64,000 nucleotides of DNA, taken from Syntrophus sp. (in: bacteria). GTDB lineage: Bacteria; Desulfobacterota; Syntrophorhabdia; Syntrophorhabdales; Syntrophorhabdaceae. Of this stretch, positions 9,268-17,609 are shown piece after piece. The stretch is taken from assembly GCA_013824645.1 (NCBI GenBank), contig PNOF01000003.1, forward strand, positions 37,554 through 101,553. Direction: 5' to 3'. Below the pieces are notes generated by a model that was given only the letters and a program-made list of their open reading frames with translations, made no database searches and was not told the DNA's origin. The position numbers and the translations under genes are program-made. The first letter of the stretch is position 1, and the number at the start of each line of letters is the position of its first letter.

Positions 9268-9457
9268 CAGGATTCCTCCGAAACAAATTCTCCGTTGATT
9301 ATAAGGGAAAATACGGCATAATGTCAAAATAAAGGGATTTTTTCCATAACACCTCAATCCATTTTTACGCAGTGTGTATCAACTTTTTATGTTCGGCGCC
9401 CCTTGGGAATACTTTTTATTACTTTTTTTATTATTTTTGGCTATAATTAAGGATACT

Positions 9458-10051
9458 ATGGCCAGTGATCAATATACGGAAGAACTTATCAAGGAAAGTA
9501 CAAGGGGTAATTTAGAACAGATCATCCACTTGATCGACAAAGGCGCTGATGTGAACGGTGTTGATAATAACGGCAATACGCCGCTCATGTATGCAGTCAT
9601 CCATGGCTTTACCGATATGGTACGGCTGCTCATCGACAGCGGCGCAAACGTAAACGCAAACAATAAATCCGGCGTTACACCCCTCATATTTGCCTGTAAG
9701 AATAATCAACTGGGAGCGATGAGGCTTCTGGTTTCCAGGGGCGCCGATGTAAATGTAAAAGATTCAAACGGCGCCACACCCTTTACATTTGCCTGTCAGA
9801 ACGGCAATCTGGACATAGCCCGCCTGCTTGTTGATTTTGTTGCTGACGTCAATACGCGGGACCGTGAAGGCAATACCCCTCTCATGTGTGCCATAGAGAA
9901 TAAGTGGTCCGGTATGGTCAACTTTTTAATTGCAAAAGGCTCAGACCTGAAAGCTGTCAACAAGAATAATAAAACCGCCCTTGATATTGCCACAGAACGG
10001 GGGCTCCCCAGGGTGGTCAGCGAAATAAAGTCTAAAATGCTGGGAGGGTAG
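9458..10051 (+). CDS. Ankyrin-repeat protein
   Basis: 197 residues from ATG 9458 (AAGGATACT before it). Five ankyrin repeats follow the NGNTPLMYAVIHG and GADVN pattern: about residues 10-40, 41-73, 74-106, 107-139 and 140-172. Ankyrin stacks bind partner proteins; no enzymatic domain is present. The frame is open to a GTG at 9374, which would add a hydrophobic helix (YFLLLFLLFLAII) and make the protein membrane-anchored. I prefer 9458 for its ribosome site, but the -10-like TATAAT at 9442-9447 would then leave almost no leader. It is divergent from gltX1. Confidence 0.7.
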   Translation: MASDQYTEELIKESTRGNLEQIIHLIDKGADVNGVDNNGNTPLMYAVIHGFTDMVRLLIDSGANVNANNKSGVTPLIFACKNNQLGAMRLLVSRGADVNVKDSNGATPFTFACQNGNLDIARLLVDFVADVNTRDREGNTPLMCAIENKWSGMVNFLIAKGSDLKAVNKNNKTALDIATERGLPRVVSEIKSKMLGG

Positions 10052-10180
10052 AAGAAAGCTTCTTGAGAAATCTGTTCTTAAAGCAAGCATATGGGCCTTT
10101 ATGACACGTTTTTTGTAAGAAATCAGCATACCGTAGAATCTCCTTTTTAAGACAGATAGTTTCGTAAAAACAATTACTTA

Positions 10181-10210
10181 TTGAATATCAGTATACTTAT
10201 GTGGTAATAT
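10181..10210 (+). promoter_or_regulatory. Candidate promoter for carD-ispDF-gltX operon
   Basis: TTGAAT at 10181-10186 and TAATAT at 10205-10210 are separated by 18 bases. A second -10-like TATAAT is at 10212-10217. The region is AT-rich and has no gene. Confidence 0.4.
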
Positions 10211-10255
10211 ATATAATGTTTGCCAGAGAAGGACGATAGTTTGATTGGAGGCACG

Positions 10256-10801
10256 ATGTTTCAAATAGGAGAAGTTGCAGTATATCCCGGCCATGGTGTT
10301 GGAAAGATAGAGTCTATAGAAGAAAAAGAGTTTTCCGGCACAAAGCAATCTTTTTATATAATCCGCATTCTTGATACTGATATGACAATCATGATTCCCA
10401 TAGATGGAGCAAAAAATGCCGGTCTCAGGTGTGTCATAGAGTCCTGTGATGTTACAAAGGTCTATGATATTCTCAAGGATAAAAACGTTGCTCACGATAA
10501 TTCACCTTGGAATAGACGCTATAAGGAATATATGGAAAGGATTAAAAGCGGCTCTATTTACGAAGTTGCTACGGTGCTCAAAGAGCTTTATAGCTTACGG
10601 TATTGGAAGGAGCTCTCTTTTGGCGAGAAAAAGATGTTTGAAATAGCGAGGAGCCTTATTACAAAAGAACTTTCCATTTCTCTCGATAAAGAAGAAATGC
10701 AGGTTGAAGAAGAAATAGAAAAGATTTTTTTGGATAACAACAACAGCCATAAGGGTAACGGCGATAACCATAAAGGTAATAACAACCAACATAAAGGTTG
10801 A
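10256..10801 (+). CDS. CarD-family transcriptional regulator
   Basis: 181 residues. The N-terminal 60 residues (FQIGEVAVYPGHGVGKIESIEEKEFSG, then SFYIIRILDTDMTIMIP) are the CarD/CdnL RNA-polymerase-interaction domain. The following helical part with YKEYMERIKSG and FGEKKMFEIARSLITKELS is the DNA-contacting half. CarD proteins bind the polymerase beta subunit and stabilise open complexes. The last 22 residues are low-complexity NNNSHKGN/NHKG repeats, not part of the family. Start 10256 has GGAGGCACG upstream. It leads a run with the PIN/TRAM, ispD, ispF and gltX genes, an order also found in other bacteria. Confidence 0.9.
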   Translation: MFQIGEVAVYPGHGVGKIESIEEKEFSGTKQSFYIIRILDTDMTIMIPIDGAKNAGLRCVIESCDVTKVYDILKDKNVAHDNSPWNRRYKEYMERIKSGSIYEVATVLKELYSLRYWKELSFGEKKMFEIARSLITKELSISLDKEEMQVEEEIEKIFLDNNNSHKGNGDNHKGNNNQHKG

Positions 10802-10804
10802 TCC

Positions 10805-11851
10805 TTGGATATAATTGTTCAGATAATTCTCGTAGCAGTTACCACAATTACCGGTTATTTCATATTAAAAGAAATTTTTGTCAGCACTGTCTGGGGACTT
10901 GCCGGGGCTGTTTTCGGACTTCTTTTAGGCTACGTCATCCTCAAGGCAGAAGAAAAGCTGAAGGATGTATCATTAAAAATCATTATCGGCAGCCTGACCG
11001 GTATTACCGTCAGTCTCCTTATCGCGAATCTTTTTATTTCGAGACTGCTTCTTGCCCTCATTAAAGATATCCCCATTACCGTGCCGATCTATATCCTCAT
11101 CTACTTCGTCATGGGCTATATCGGTTTTAAAATGGGAATAGAGAAAAGCAGGACCCTTGATCTCTCAAGGGTGCCTCTTTTTGAAAAAATGGAAGACAAT
11201 GAAGGCGCCAAGATCCTTGATACAAGCACGATCATTGATGGAAGGATCGCAGACATATGCGAAACTGGTTTTGTAGAGGGAACATTCATCATTCCTCACT
11301 TTGTGCTCTATGAGATCCAGCATATTGCAGACCACCAGGACCCTGTGAAAAAGACAAGGGGAAGGAGGGGTCTTGATGTACTCCACAGGTTGCAAAAACA
11401 GACTTTTGTGAGGGTGAAGATCGTTGACTATGATTTTCCGAAACTCAAAGATGTGGATACCAAGCTCATTGCCCTTGCAAAAAAGATGTCCGGCAAAATC
11501 GTAACAAACGATTATAATCTCAACAAAGTGGCAGAACTCCAGGGCATAGAAGTGCTCAATATAAACCAGTTATCGACATCACTCAGGCCCGCAATGCTTC
11601 CCGGCGAACAGATGAACGTGAAGATTCTCAAGGAAGGGAAAGAACACGGTCAGGGGATAGGCTATCTGGACGATGGGACCATGGTTGTTGTTGACGACGC
11701 AAAAAAACTCCTCGGCAAGTCTGTCGATGTGGTTGTAACGAGTGTACTCCAGACAACGTCCGGAAGGATGGTCTTCGCAAAACTGAGAGAAGATGCAGAA
11801 AAAGAATTTTATTTTCCCCAAGAATATCAATTTGAAGAACAGGTAAGATAA
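10805..11851 (+). CDS. PIN/TRAM-domain membrane protein (YacL-type)
   Basis: 348 residues. Four hydrophobic segments occupy residues 1-110, then a PIN nuclease domain (ILDTSTIIDGRIADICETGF, acidic residues, IALAKKMSGKIVTNDYNLNKVA) at about 137-255, then a TRAM domain (GKEHGQGIGYLDDGTMVVVDDAKKLLG) at about 275-340. This is the YacL-like family, a membrane-tethered PIN protein whose target is not established. The start is TTG at 10805, three bases after carD, and is the only start that keeps the first membrane helix. Confidence 0.85.
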   Translation: MDIIVQIILVAVTTITGYFILKEIFVSTVWGLAGAVFGLLLGYVILKAEEKLKDVSLKIIIGSLTGITVSLLIANLFISRLLLALIKDIPITVPIYILIYFVMGYIGFKMGIEKSRTLDLSRVPLFEKMEDNEGAKILDTSTIIDGRIADICETGFVEGTFIIPHFVLYEIQHIADHQDPVKKTRGRRGLDVLHRLQKQTFVRVKIVDYDFPKLKDVDTKLIALAKKMSGKIVTNDYNLNKVAELQGIEVLNINQLSTSLRPAMLPGEQMNVKILKEGKEHGQGIGYLDDGTMVVVDDAKKLLGKSVDVVVTSVLQTTSGRMVFAKLREDAEKEFYFPQEYQFEEQVR

Positions 11852-11855
11852 CATC

Positions 11856-12554
11856 ATGAGAACGCTGGCTATTATACTCGCGGGCGGCGCGGGCAAAAGG
11901 ATGGGTGCCGCTACCAACAAACAATTTTTGCTGATTGACAATAAGCCCATTATCGTTCATACCTTGCAGATATTTGAGAGCTGCAGATCCATAGACAGTA
12001 TCTATCTGGTGGTGAATCAGAAAGACCTTCCTGTTATACAGAAAGAAATCCTTGAAACATATCAGTTTAATAAGGTTACGAAATTGGTAATTGGTGGAAG
12101 GCTAAGACAGGATTCCGTAAGAAATGGCCTTGAAGCCATAGAGGGCCCTTGCGATATCGTTGTAATTCACGATGGGGCACGCCCATTCGTTTCTCCTTCT
12201 TTTATTGAAAAAGGGATTTTTTTAATGGAGATGTTCAATGCCGTTATCCCGGCCTTACCTGCCAAGGATACTATTAAGGCCGTCTCAAAGGAAGGTTTTG
12301 TTTCAAAAACCCTGCCAAGGGATTCCCTCTGGCAGGTACAGACACCCCAGACTTTTAAATATGAACTTATTGTGAAGGCATACCGGGACGGCATGGCGAA
12401 AAAACTTTACGGATATGATGATGCAACCTTTGTTGAACATCTTGGGAAAAAGGTGAAGGTCATTGAGGGTTCTCCCTATAATATGAAAATTACCACGCCT
12501 GAAGACCTTATCATCGCACAGGGTATTCTTTCGCAGCTCAAAGGCGCTGTATGA
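11856..12554 (+). CDS. ispD: 2-C-methyl-D-erythritol 4-phosphate cytidylyltransferase
   Basis: 232 residues, the usual size. It has the nucleotide-binding start IILAGGAGKRMG with the catalytic Arg/Lys, then IVVIHDGARPFV, and the C-terminal YDDATFVEHLGKKVKVIEG and NMKITTPEDL. IspD transfers CMP from CTP to MEP, the third step of the non-mevalonate isoprenoid pathway. It starts four bases after the PIN/TRAM gene and its stop overlaps ispF by four bases (ATGA). Confidence 0.95.
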   Translation: MRTLAIILAGGAGKRMGAATNKQFLLIDNKPIIVHTLQIFESCRSIDSIYLVVNQKDLPVIQKEILETYQFNKVTKLVIGGRLRQDSVRNGLEAIEGPCDIVVIHDGARPFVSPSFIEKGIFLMEMFNAVIPALPAKDTIKAVSKEGFVSKTLPRDSLWQVQTPQTFKYELIVKAYRDGMAKKLYGYDDATFVEHLGKKVKVIEGSPYNMKITTPEDLIIAQGILSQLKGAV

Positions 12555-13027
12555 AAATTGGTATCGGTTATGATGCCCATCGCCTCGTGGATGGAAGAAG
12601 GTTGTTCCTCGGAGGGATCCATGTCCCATATGGTAAGGGCCTCCTTGGCCACTCTGACGGGGATGTGCTGATTCATGCAATTTGCGACGCAATTCTTGGG
12701 GCAATCTCCGAAGGCGATATAGGCGTCCATTTTCCCGACAGTGATGAATCAATAAAAAATATTGAAAGCGTCAAGATACTTGCCTATGTCAGTGAACTTG
12801 CAAAGAGGAAAGGATACAGGATAATCAATATTGATGCAGTCGTTATTGCCGAGGAGCCGAAAATTTCACCCTATCGGGAAAAAATGAAAGAGAGATTGGC
12901 CGAGGTCCTGGGAATAGACGCTGCATTGGTGGGCATAAAAGGAAAGACCACTGAGGGGATGGGTTTTATTGGAAGAAAAGAGGGGATTGAGGTGCAGGCA
13001 GTGGCACTCCTTGAAATAGAACAATAA
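12551..13027 (+). CDS. ispF: 2-C-methyl-D-erythritol 2,4-cyclodiphosphate synthase
   Basis: 158 residues. It has the metal-binding GYDAHRL and LLGHSDGDVLIHAI motifs, DIGVHFPD, and the C-terminal KGKTTEGMGFIGR. IspF cyclises CDP-ME-2-phosphate to MEcPP, two steps after IspD in the same pathway. The ATG lies within the ispD stop (ATGA), so the pair is translationally coupled; in some bacteria the two are fused. Confidence 0.95.
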   Translation: MKIGIGYDAHRLVDGRRLFLGGIHVPYGKGLLGHSDGDVLIHAICDAILGAISEGDIGVHFPDSDESIKNIESVKILAYVSELAKRKGYRIINIDAVVIAEEPKISPYREKMKERLAEVLGIDAALVGIKGKTTEGMGFIGRKEGIEVQAVALLEIEQ

Positions 13028-13088
13028 TCAGGAACTTCGGGGGATGAGTCGATGTGTAAATCTTGTTTAGAAAGGGCAGGCTTATAAG

Positions 13089-14465
13089 ATGGTTAAGGTA
13101 CGGTTTGCGCCAAGCCCGACAGGTCATCTCCATGTAGGCAATGCAAAAACAGCGCTTTTGAACTGCCTCTTTGCTATGAGCCGGCAGGGGAAACTGGTGC
13201 TCCGCATAGAAGATACAGACATGGAACGATCGAATGCTTCCTACGAAAAGTCGATTCTTGATGATCTCACATGGCTTGGGATTGCATGGGATGAAGGTCC
13301 CCTGAGACAAACAGAGAGATTCGACATCTATAGGAACTATGTAAAAATCCTTCTTGATAAGGGCGCTGCTTATAAATGCTTTTGTTCCCAGGATGAGCTT
13401 GAGAGAGTACGGGAAGCCTCTCTCAAAAAAAAGGAACCTCCCCGTTATAGTGGCGTCTGCCGGAACCTCTCCGAAAAAGAAGTTTCCAATCTGGAGCAAA
13501 GCGAAAGACCTTATGTGGTGAGGTTTAAATCGCTCTATAAAGCAATCCCCTTTATTGACGGTATCCACGGAGAGATTCAGTTCCCGCGGGATCATGTGGA
13601 TGATTTTATTTTGATGAAACAAGGATTGACCCCTTCTTATAATTTTGCTGTTACGATTGATGATATGATCATGAATATCACCCATGTTATCAGAGGAGCA
13701 GACCACATTTCTAATACCCCGAAACAGATCATGCTTTTTGAAGCCTTTGGGGAAGCCCCTCCACAGTATGCGCACCATTCACTGCTTGTCGGTGAGGACA
13801 AAAAACCTCTCAGCAAAAGACACGGCGCAACGCGGATAAAAGATTTCCGGGAGATGGGCATACTTCCTGAGGCGCTTCGGAATTACCTTGGCACTATCGG
13901 GAGAAACGTAAAAAAAGAAATCATGGATATGACTGAAATGAGCGAGGACTTTTCGTTGGACTCCCTCTCAAGGGCAGATTCTGTCTTCGATATGGAAAAA
14001 TTATACTGGTTCAACAAAGAGTACATGAAGCACATTCCCCTTGAAACCCTTCTCGGAGAGCTTGATTTGCCCCCTCAATACGGCGACAGGGTAGCTGTTT
14101 TAAGAGAAAATACGGCGACCCTTAATGAGATGAAAGAATACCTCAGCATTTTTGACAAGTCTGATATCAGCGAGGAAGGCCTGTCCACTCTTGACCGGAT
14201 AGCCCCTCCAGAGGGTTTTATTGCAATTCTGAAAGTTGTTATTGCCCATCATGGAGATGCTTCTTCTTTTGATACTATAGTGAATACTCTGGCGCTCAGG
14301 AACGAGCTGAAAAAGAAAGATATCTTTATGGTTTTACGGATATTTCTTACCGGAAGAAAGAGCGGCCCCCCCTTGAGGGAAATATTCCAAATGATACCGA
14401 AAGAGATTATAATACAAAGAATAAACACATATCTGACACTCCGCAACGGAGAGACAAAAGCATAA
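13089..14465 (+). CDS. gltX: Glutamyl-tRNA synthetase, copy 2
   Basis: 458 residues. Signature RFAPSPTGHLHVGNAKTALL replaces HIGG with HVGN; the KMSKS-type loop is KKPLSKRHGA, and the CxC..C zinc pattern (YKCFCS to VCRNL) is kept. It differs through the C-terminal anticodon-binding half from copy 1 at 7870-9267. It follows ispF after 61 bases, matching the ispDF-gltX order of other bacteria. One of the two copies is likely the tRNA-Gln mischarging enzyme. Which one is uncertain; no gatCAB genes are present to help. Confidence 0.9.
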   Translation: MVKVRFAPSPTGHLHVGNAKTALLNCLFAMSRQGKLVLRIEDTDMERSNASYEKSILDDLTWLGIAWDEGPLRQTERFDIYRNYVKILLDKGAAYKCFCSQDELERVREASLKKKEPPRYSGVCRNLSEKEVSNLEQSERPYVVRFKSLYKAIPFIDGIHGEIQFPRDHVDDFILMKQGLTPSYNFAVTIDDMIMNITHVIRGADHISNTPKQIMLFEAFGEAPPQYAHHSLLVGEDKKPLSKRHGATRIKDFREMGILPEALRNYLGTIGRNVKKEIMDMTEMSEDFSLDSLSRADSVFDMEKLYWFNKEYMKHIPLETLLGELDLPPQYGDRVAVLRENTATLNEMKEYLSIFDKSDISEEGLSTLDRIAPPEGFIAILKVVIAHHGDASSFDTIVNTLALRNELKKKDIFMVLRIFLTGRKSGPPLREIFQMIPKEIIIQRINTYLTLRNGETKA

Positions 14466-14499
14466 ACAGGTATGTTTTTGTGCAGAATGATAGGACTAA

Positions 14500-15969
14500 A
14501 TGAACACAAAAGGTTTATATTTATCTGTTAAACGTATTTTCCGGAGCCTGTCGCTGAGGACCCAGCTGCTCCTCATTCTCTTCCTCCTCCTCCTCGTCTC
14601 CATCGGTTCTCTTACTGTCATATATGCGAGAAGCGAGCAGCAGCTTATCGATAGGGTGACCGATAATATTGATGATATCACCAAAGCGATCCAGATCAGC
14701 GTTGAGGAACTTACCTACAGAGGCGACAGCACAGAACGGTTAAAGCGCTATGTCGATGAACTGAACAAGAAAGGCATTAAGGAGATCTCTATTCTCAACG
14801 ATACCTCGGAAATCATAGCCAGCTCAAATCCCAAGAAGATCGGCGTGAAGGAAAAAATAGGCGAAAAGAAGGGCGGAAAGAAAAAGGGACTCATGATAAC
14901 TGCCCATCTTGGCGATGAAAACATAACAGACACGCAAAAACTGTACAATGTTATCATGCCGGTATCGATTAAGGGGCAGAACATCGGCTATATTCATATC
15001 AATATGGCCCTCGACGATTACCGGCTTCTTCGAAACCGTACACACATGAAAAGAATTTTCAGTATGGTTTTTGCCTTCGCGATCGGCATTATTGTTTGTC
15101 TCATTATCGCTGAAAAATACACAGACCCCATCAAGAGGATTGCCGATGCGAGCAAAAAGATTGCAGAGGGAGGACTGGTAAAAATAGAGGACAGCGACAG
15201 AGGAGACGAAATAGGAGTACTTGTAAAGAGCTTCAATGAAATGGTTGATAAATTAGGCGAAAGAATGGAGCTTGAGGAAAAGCTAAAAAAAACAGAGCAG
15301 TTTTCCATGATAGGCCAGCTATCAGCCGGTATTGCCCATGAAATACGGAATCCCCTTAATTTTCTTTCTCTTTCCATCGGCCACATAAAAGAAACCATAA
15401 GCGACGAAAAGATTAAAAATAAAGAAGAGCTCATGGAACTCTTTGATAACCTTTTAAAAGAGATCTACAAGGTAAACGAGCTTATACATAATTTCCTTTT
15501 CCTCGGGAAACCGATAACATTGCGCAGAGAATGGATATCGCCCCAATCATTAATCAATGAGGCGCTCTCTCTTGTAAAAGATAAAGTTCGAAGCGGAATC
15601 GAGATAACAACGCTCTGTAATGCCGGCGGGGAAAGCATGTATTGTGACAGGGAATATACCCGGATATGTATTATCAACCTCATTATTAATGCAGTTCAGG
15701 CTATTCATGATGAAGGCCGGATACGCATAGAATGCGGCCTCGACAGTTCTTTTTCGTATATCTCTGTGGCTGATACGGGAAAAGGCATTGATGAGGAAGA
15801 GATTGCGAAGGTTTTTGAGCCTTATTATTCGACAAAACAATTCGGCATCGGTCTCGGGCTTGCCATAACAAAGCGTTTTGTCGAGGAACAGGGAGGTCGT
15901 ATAGCGGTAGAGAGCGCGATTGACAAAGGAACAACAATGATAATCAGGATGCCCGTCCATGAAGCATAG
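14500..15969 (+). CDS. Membrane sensor histidine kinase
   Basis: 489 residues. Membrane helices near 22-44 and 186-207 frame a periplasmic sensor region of about 140 residues, with a lysine/glycine-rich loop (GEKKGGKKKG). A HAMP linker follows (DPIKRIADASKKIAEGG to SFNEMVDKLG). The H-box IAHEIRNPLNFL has its histidine near residue 281. The ATPase domain has NLIINAVQAI, VADTGKGID and GIGLGLAIT. The NtrB-like H-box fits a partner of the NtrC-type regulator, whose gene overlaps its end by 11 bases. The signal sensed is unknown. Confidence 0.9.
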   Translation: MNTKGLYLSVKRIFRSLSLRTQLLLILFLLLLVSIGSLTVIYARSEQQLIDRVTDNIDDITKAIQISVEELTYRGDSTERLKRYVDELNKKGIKEISILNDTSEIIASSNPKKIGVKEKIGEKKGGKKKGLMITAHLGDENITDTQKLYNVIMPVSIKGQNIGYIHINMALDDYRLLRNRTHMKRIFSMVFAFAIGIIVCLIIAEKYTDPIKRIADASKKIAEGGLVKIEDSDRGDEIGVLVKSFNEMVDKLGERMELEEKLKKTEQFSMIGQLSAGIAHEIRNPLNFLSLSIGHIKETISDEKIKNKEELMELFDNLLKEIYKVNELIHNFLFLGKPITLRREWISPQSLINEALSLVKDKVRSGIEITTLCNAGGESMYCDREYTRICIINLIINAVQAIHDEGRIRIECGLDSSFSYISVADTGKGIDEEEIAKVFEPYYSTKQFGIGLGLAITKRFVEEQGGRIAVESAIDKGTTMIIRMPVHEA

Positions 15970-17452
15970 CAGGGGAACAATACTTGTTGTCGAAGATGAT
16001 ATGAATCAGAGGAATATCATTAAGACTATCCTTACAAAAGAGGGTTTCTATGTCGAAGCGGCTGATTGTGGAAAAAAAGCTATAGAAATCCTGAAAGCCG
16101 GCAAATTTGATCTTGTCCTCACCGATTTGAAGCTTCCCGATATAGATGGCACTGAGGTGCTGAAGGAAGTCCGGAAATTAGGGAGGACATGTCATGTTAT
16201 TATTATTACGGCCTTTGGTTCTATTCCTTCTGCGATTGAAGCAACGAAACTTGGCGCCTTTTACTACCTCGAAAAACCATTGGAAAAAGACCAGCTTCTT
16301 CTTGTTATCCATAATGCCATAAACCAGGTACGGCTTTTGAAAGACAATATTATGCTCAAAGACCAACTCCTGGACAGATTTCACCTCGATAATATTGTGG
16401 GAGTTCACGGCGCCATAGAGGAGCTTTACAAGATCGTAAAAAAAGTGGCACCTACGAATTCTACGGTACTTATCTATGGAGAAAGCGGAACAGGGAAAGA
16501 GCTTTTCGCAAAGAGTATTCATTACAACAGTCCCCGAAGGAATAAAACATTTTTTGCGATCAACTGTGCTGCAATACCGGAAACATTACTGGAAAGTGAA
16601 CTTTTCGGGTACGAAAAAGGGGCTTTTACCGGGGCACTTTCGCGCTATACCGGGCTTTTCGAACAGGCAAACAGCAGCACGCTCTTTCTCGATGAAATTG
16701 GTGATCTTTCGTTGAATACCCAGGCAAAACTTTTGCGTGTCCTCCAGGAAAAAGAGGTAAGGAGAATCGGGGGCAAGGAAACAATCAAATTAGATGTGAG
16801 GATTATTACGGCGACGAACAAAAAGCTTCAGTACGAGATATCACAGGGCAAATTCCGCGAAGACCTCTACTACAGGCTGAACGTCATCGCTTTTACGATT
16901 CCCCCTCTTCGTGAGAGGGTAACCGATATCCCGCTTCTCATCGAACATTTTTTAAAAAGGTTTGAAAAGGTCCATGGATCTACCAAACATATCAGCGATG
17001 AGGTCTTGCAGGCTCTTATGCGTTATCCCTGGCCGGGGAACGTACGGCAACTCGAATCTGTCATAGAACGTTCTTACATTATGTGCGAAGGAGACCGCAT
17101 TGATATCGAACACATGCCCGCAGAGGTTAAACAGGAAAGCACAAGGGAGATGTCATTTGATAAACTCCGGTCTACCATCGATTATCTTATTGATGCAAAG
17201 TTAACCGCAGCGGAGTACCGCATCTACTTTTATCTGTCGAAGCTCGACCCTCTCGATGACAATATCCAGGAATTGATGGAACCAAGGGAGATCATTGAAA
17301 GGCTTGGTATCAATCGGGACACTTTCTTTGTCGGGATTGCGAAACTGAAAGACCTGGGCCTCTATGATTACAAGGAGAAGTTAATTCAGGCAAAGCAGCC
17401 CCCCAAAAACAGATCAAATAAAAACCTCCAGTCGGAGAAATCCGACAAGTAG
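15959..17452 (+). CDS. Sigma-54-dependent response regulator (NtrC family)
   Basis: 497 residues. Receiver domain at 7-125 with phospho-acceptor Asp56 (VLTDLKLPD). The AAA+ activator domain at about 145-380 has Walker A GESGTGKE, the sigma-54 contact loop GAFTGA near 220, and Walker B LFLDEIGDL. The C-terminus is unusual: instead of a Fis-type helix-turn-helix it has a winged-helix-like stretch (EPREIIERLGINRDTFFVGIAKLKDLGLYDYK, here split for length: EPREIIERLGIN, then RDTFFVGIAKLKDLGLY). It is coupled to the kinase at 14500. Its last codons form part of the palindromic sites upstream of a sigma-54 promoter at 17544, its likely target. Confidence 0.9.
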   Translation: MKHSRGTILVVEDDMNQRNIIKTILTKEGFYVEAADCGKKAIEILKAGKFDLVLTDLKLPDIDGTEVLKEVRKLGRTCHVIIITAFGSIPSAIEATKLGAFYYLEKPLEKDQLLLVIHNAINQVRLLKDNIMLKDQLLDRFHLDNIVGVHGAIEELYKIVKKVAPTNSTVLIYGESGTGKELFAKSIHYNSPRRNKTFFAINCAAIPETLLESELFGYEKGAFTGALSRYTGLFEQANSSTLFLDEIGDLSLNTQAKLLRVLQEKEVRRIGGKETIKLDVRIITATNKKLQYEISQGKFREDLYYRLNVIAFTIPPLRERVTDIPLLIEHFLKRFEKVHGSTKHISDEVLQALMRYPWPGNVRQLESVIERSYIMCEGDRIDIEHMPAEVKQESTREMSFDKLRSTIDYLIDAKLTAAEYRIYFYLSKLDPLDDNIQELMEPREIIERLGINRDTFFVGIAKLKDLGLYDYKEKLIQAKQPPKNRSNKNLQSEKSDK

Positions 17453-17479
17453 GGGACCTATTTGTCGGATTTCTCCGAC
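17431..17479. promoter_or_regulatory. Twin palindromic activator sites (UAS) for the sigma-54 regulator
   Basis: Two palindromes, GTCGGAGAAATCCGAC at 17431-17446 and GTCGGATTTCTCCGAC at 17464-17479, have the form GTCGGA-N4-TCCGAC. Their centres are 33 bp apart, about three helical turns. They are also inverted copies of each other, so 17430-17448 and 17462-17480 form a perfect 19-bp inverted repeat. They lie 65-113 bp upstream of the -24 element, the usual place for enhancer sites. No U tract follows, so a terminator is less likely. The first site overlaps the end of the regulator gene. Confidence 0.65.
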
Positions 17480-17542
17480 TATTTCGTGGTTCGCAAATTA
17501 TCTATTTTAGGATTCAACAGTATTTACGTGCTGTTATAGTTA

Positions 17543-17558
17543 TGGCACGATTCGTGCA
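17543..17558 (+). promoter_or_regulatory. Sigma-54 (-24/-12) promoter
   Basis: TGGCACGATTCGTGCA has GG at 17544-17545 and GC at 17556-17557 with exactly ten bases between, matching the TGGCAC-N5-TTGCA consensus apart from GTGC for TTGC. Transcription would start near 17569, leaving a leader of about 40 bases to the ATG at 17610. Confidence 0.75.
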
Positions 17559-17609
17559 AAACTAATAAACATGAAGTTCAATAAAATCCTAAACAAAAGG
17601 AGTAAAAGT

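Noticed and set aside
17430..17480. The 19-bp inverted repeat as a terminator of the sigma-54 activator gene
   Set aside because: No U tract follows, the arms are each palindromic, and a sigma-54 promoter lies at the right distance downstream, so activator sites explain it better.
17571..17609. ATG at 17571 as the start of the secreted repeat protein
   Set aside because: It would lie at the predicted transcription start and place a non-signal extension before a clear signal peptide; the ATG at 17610 has a ribosome site.
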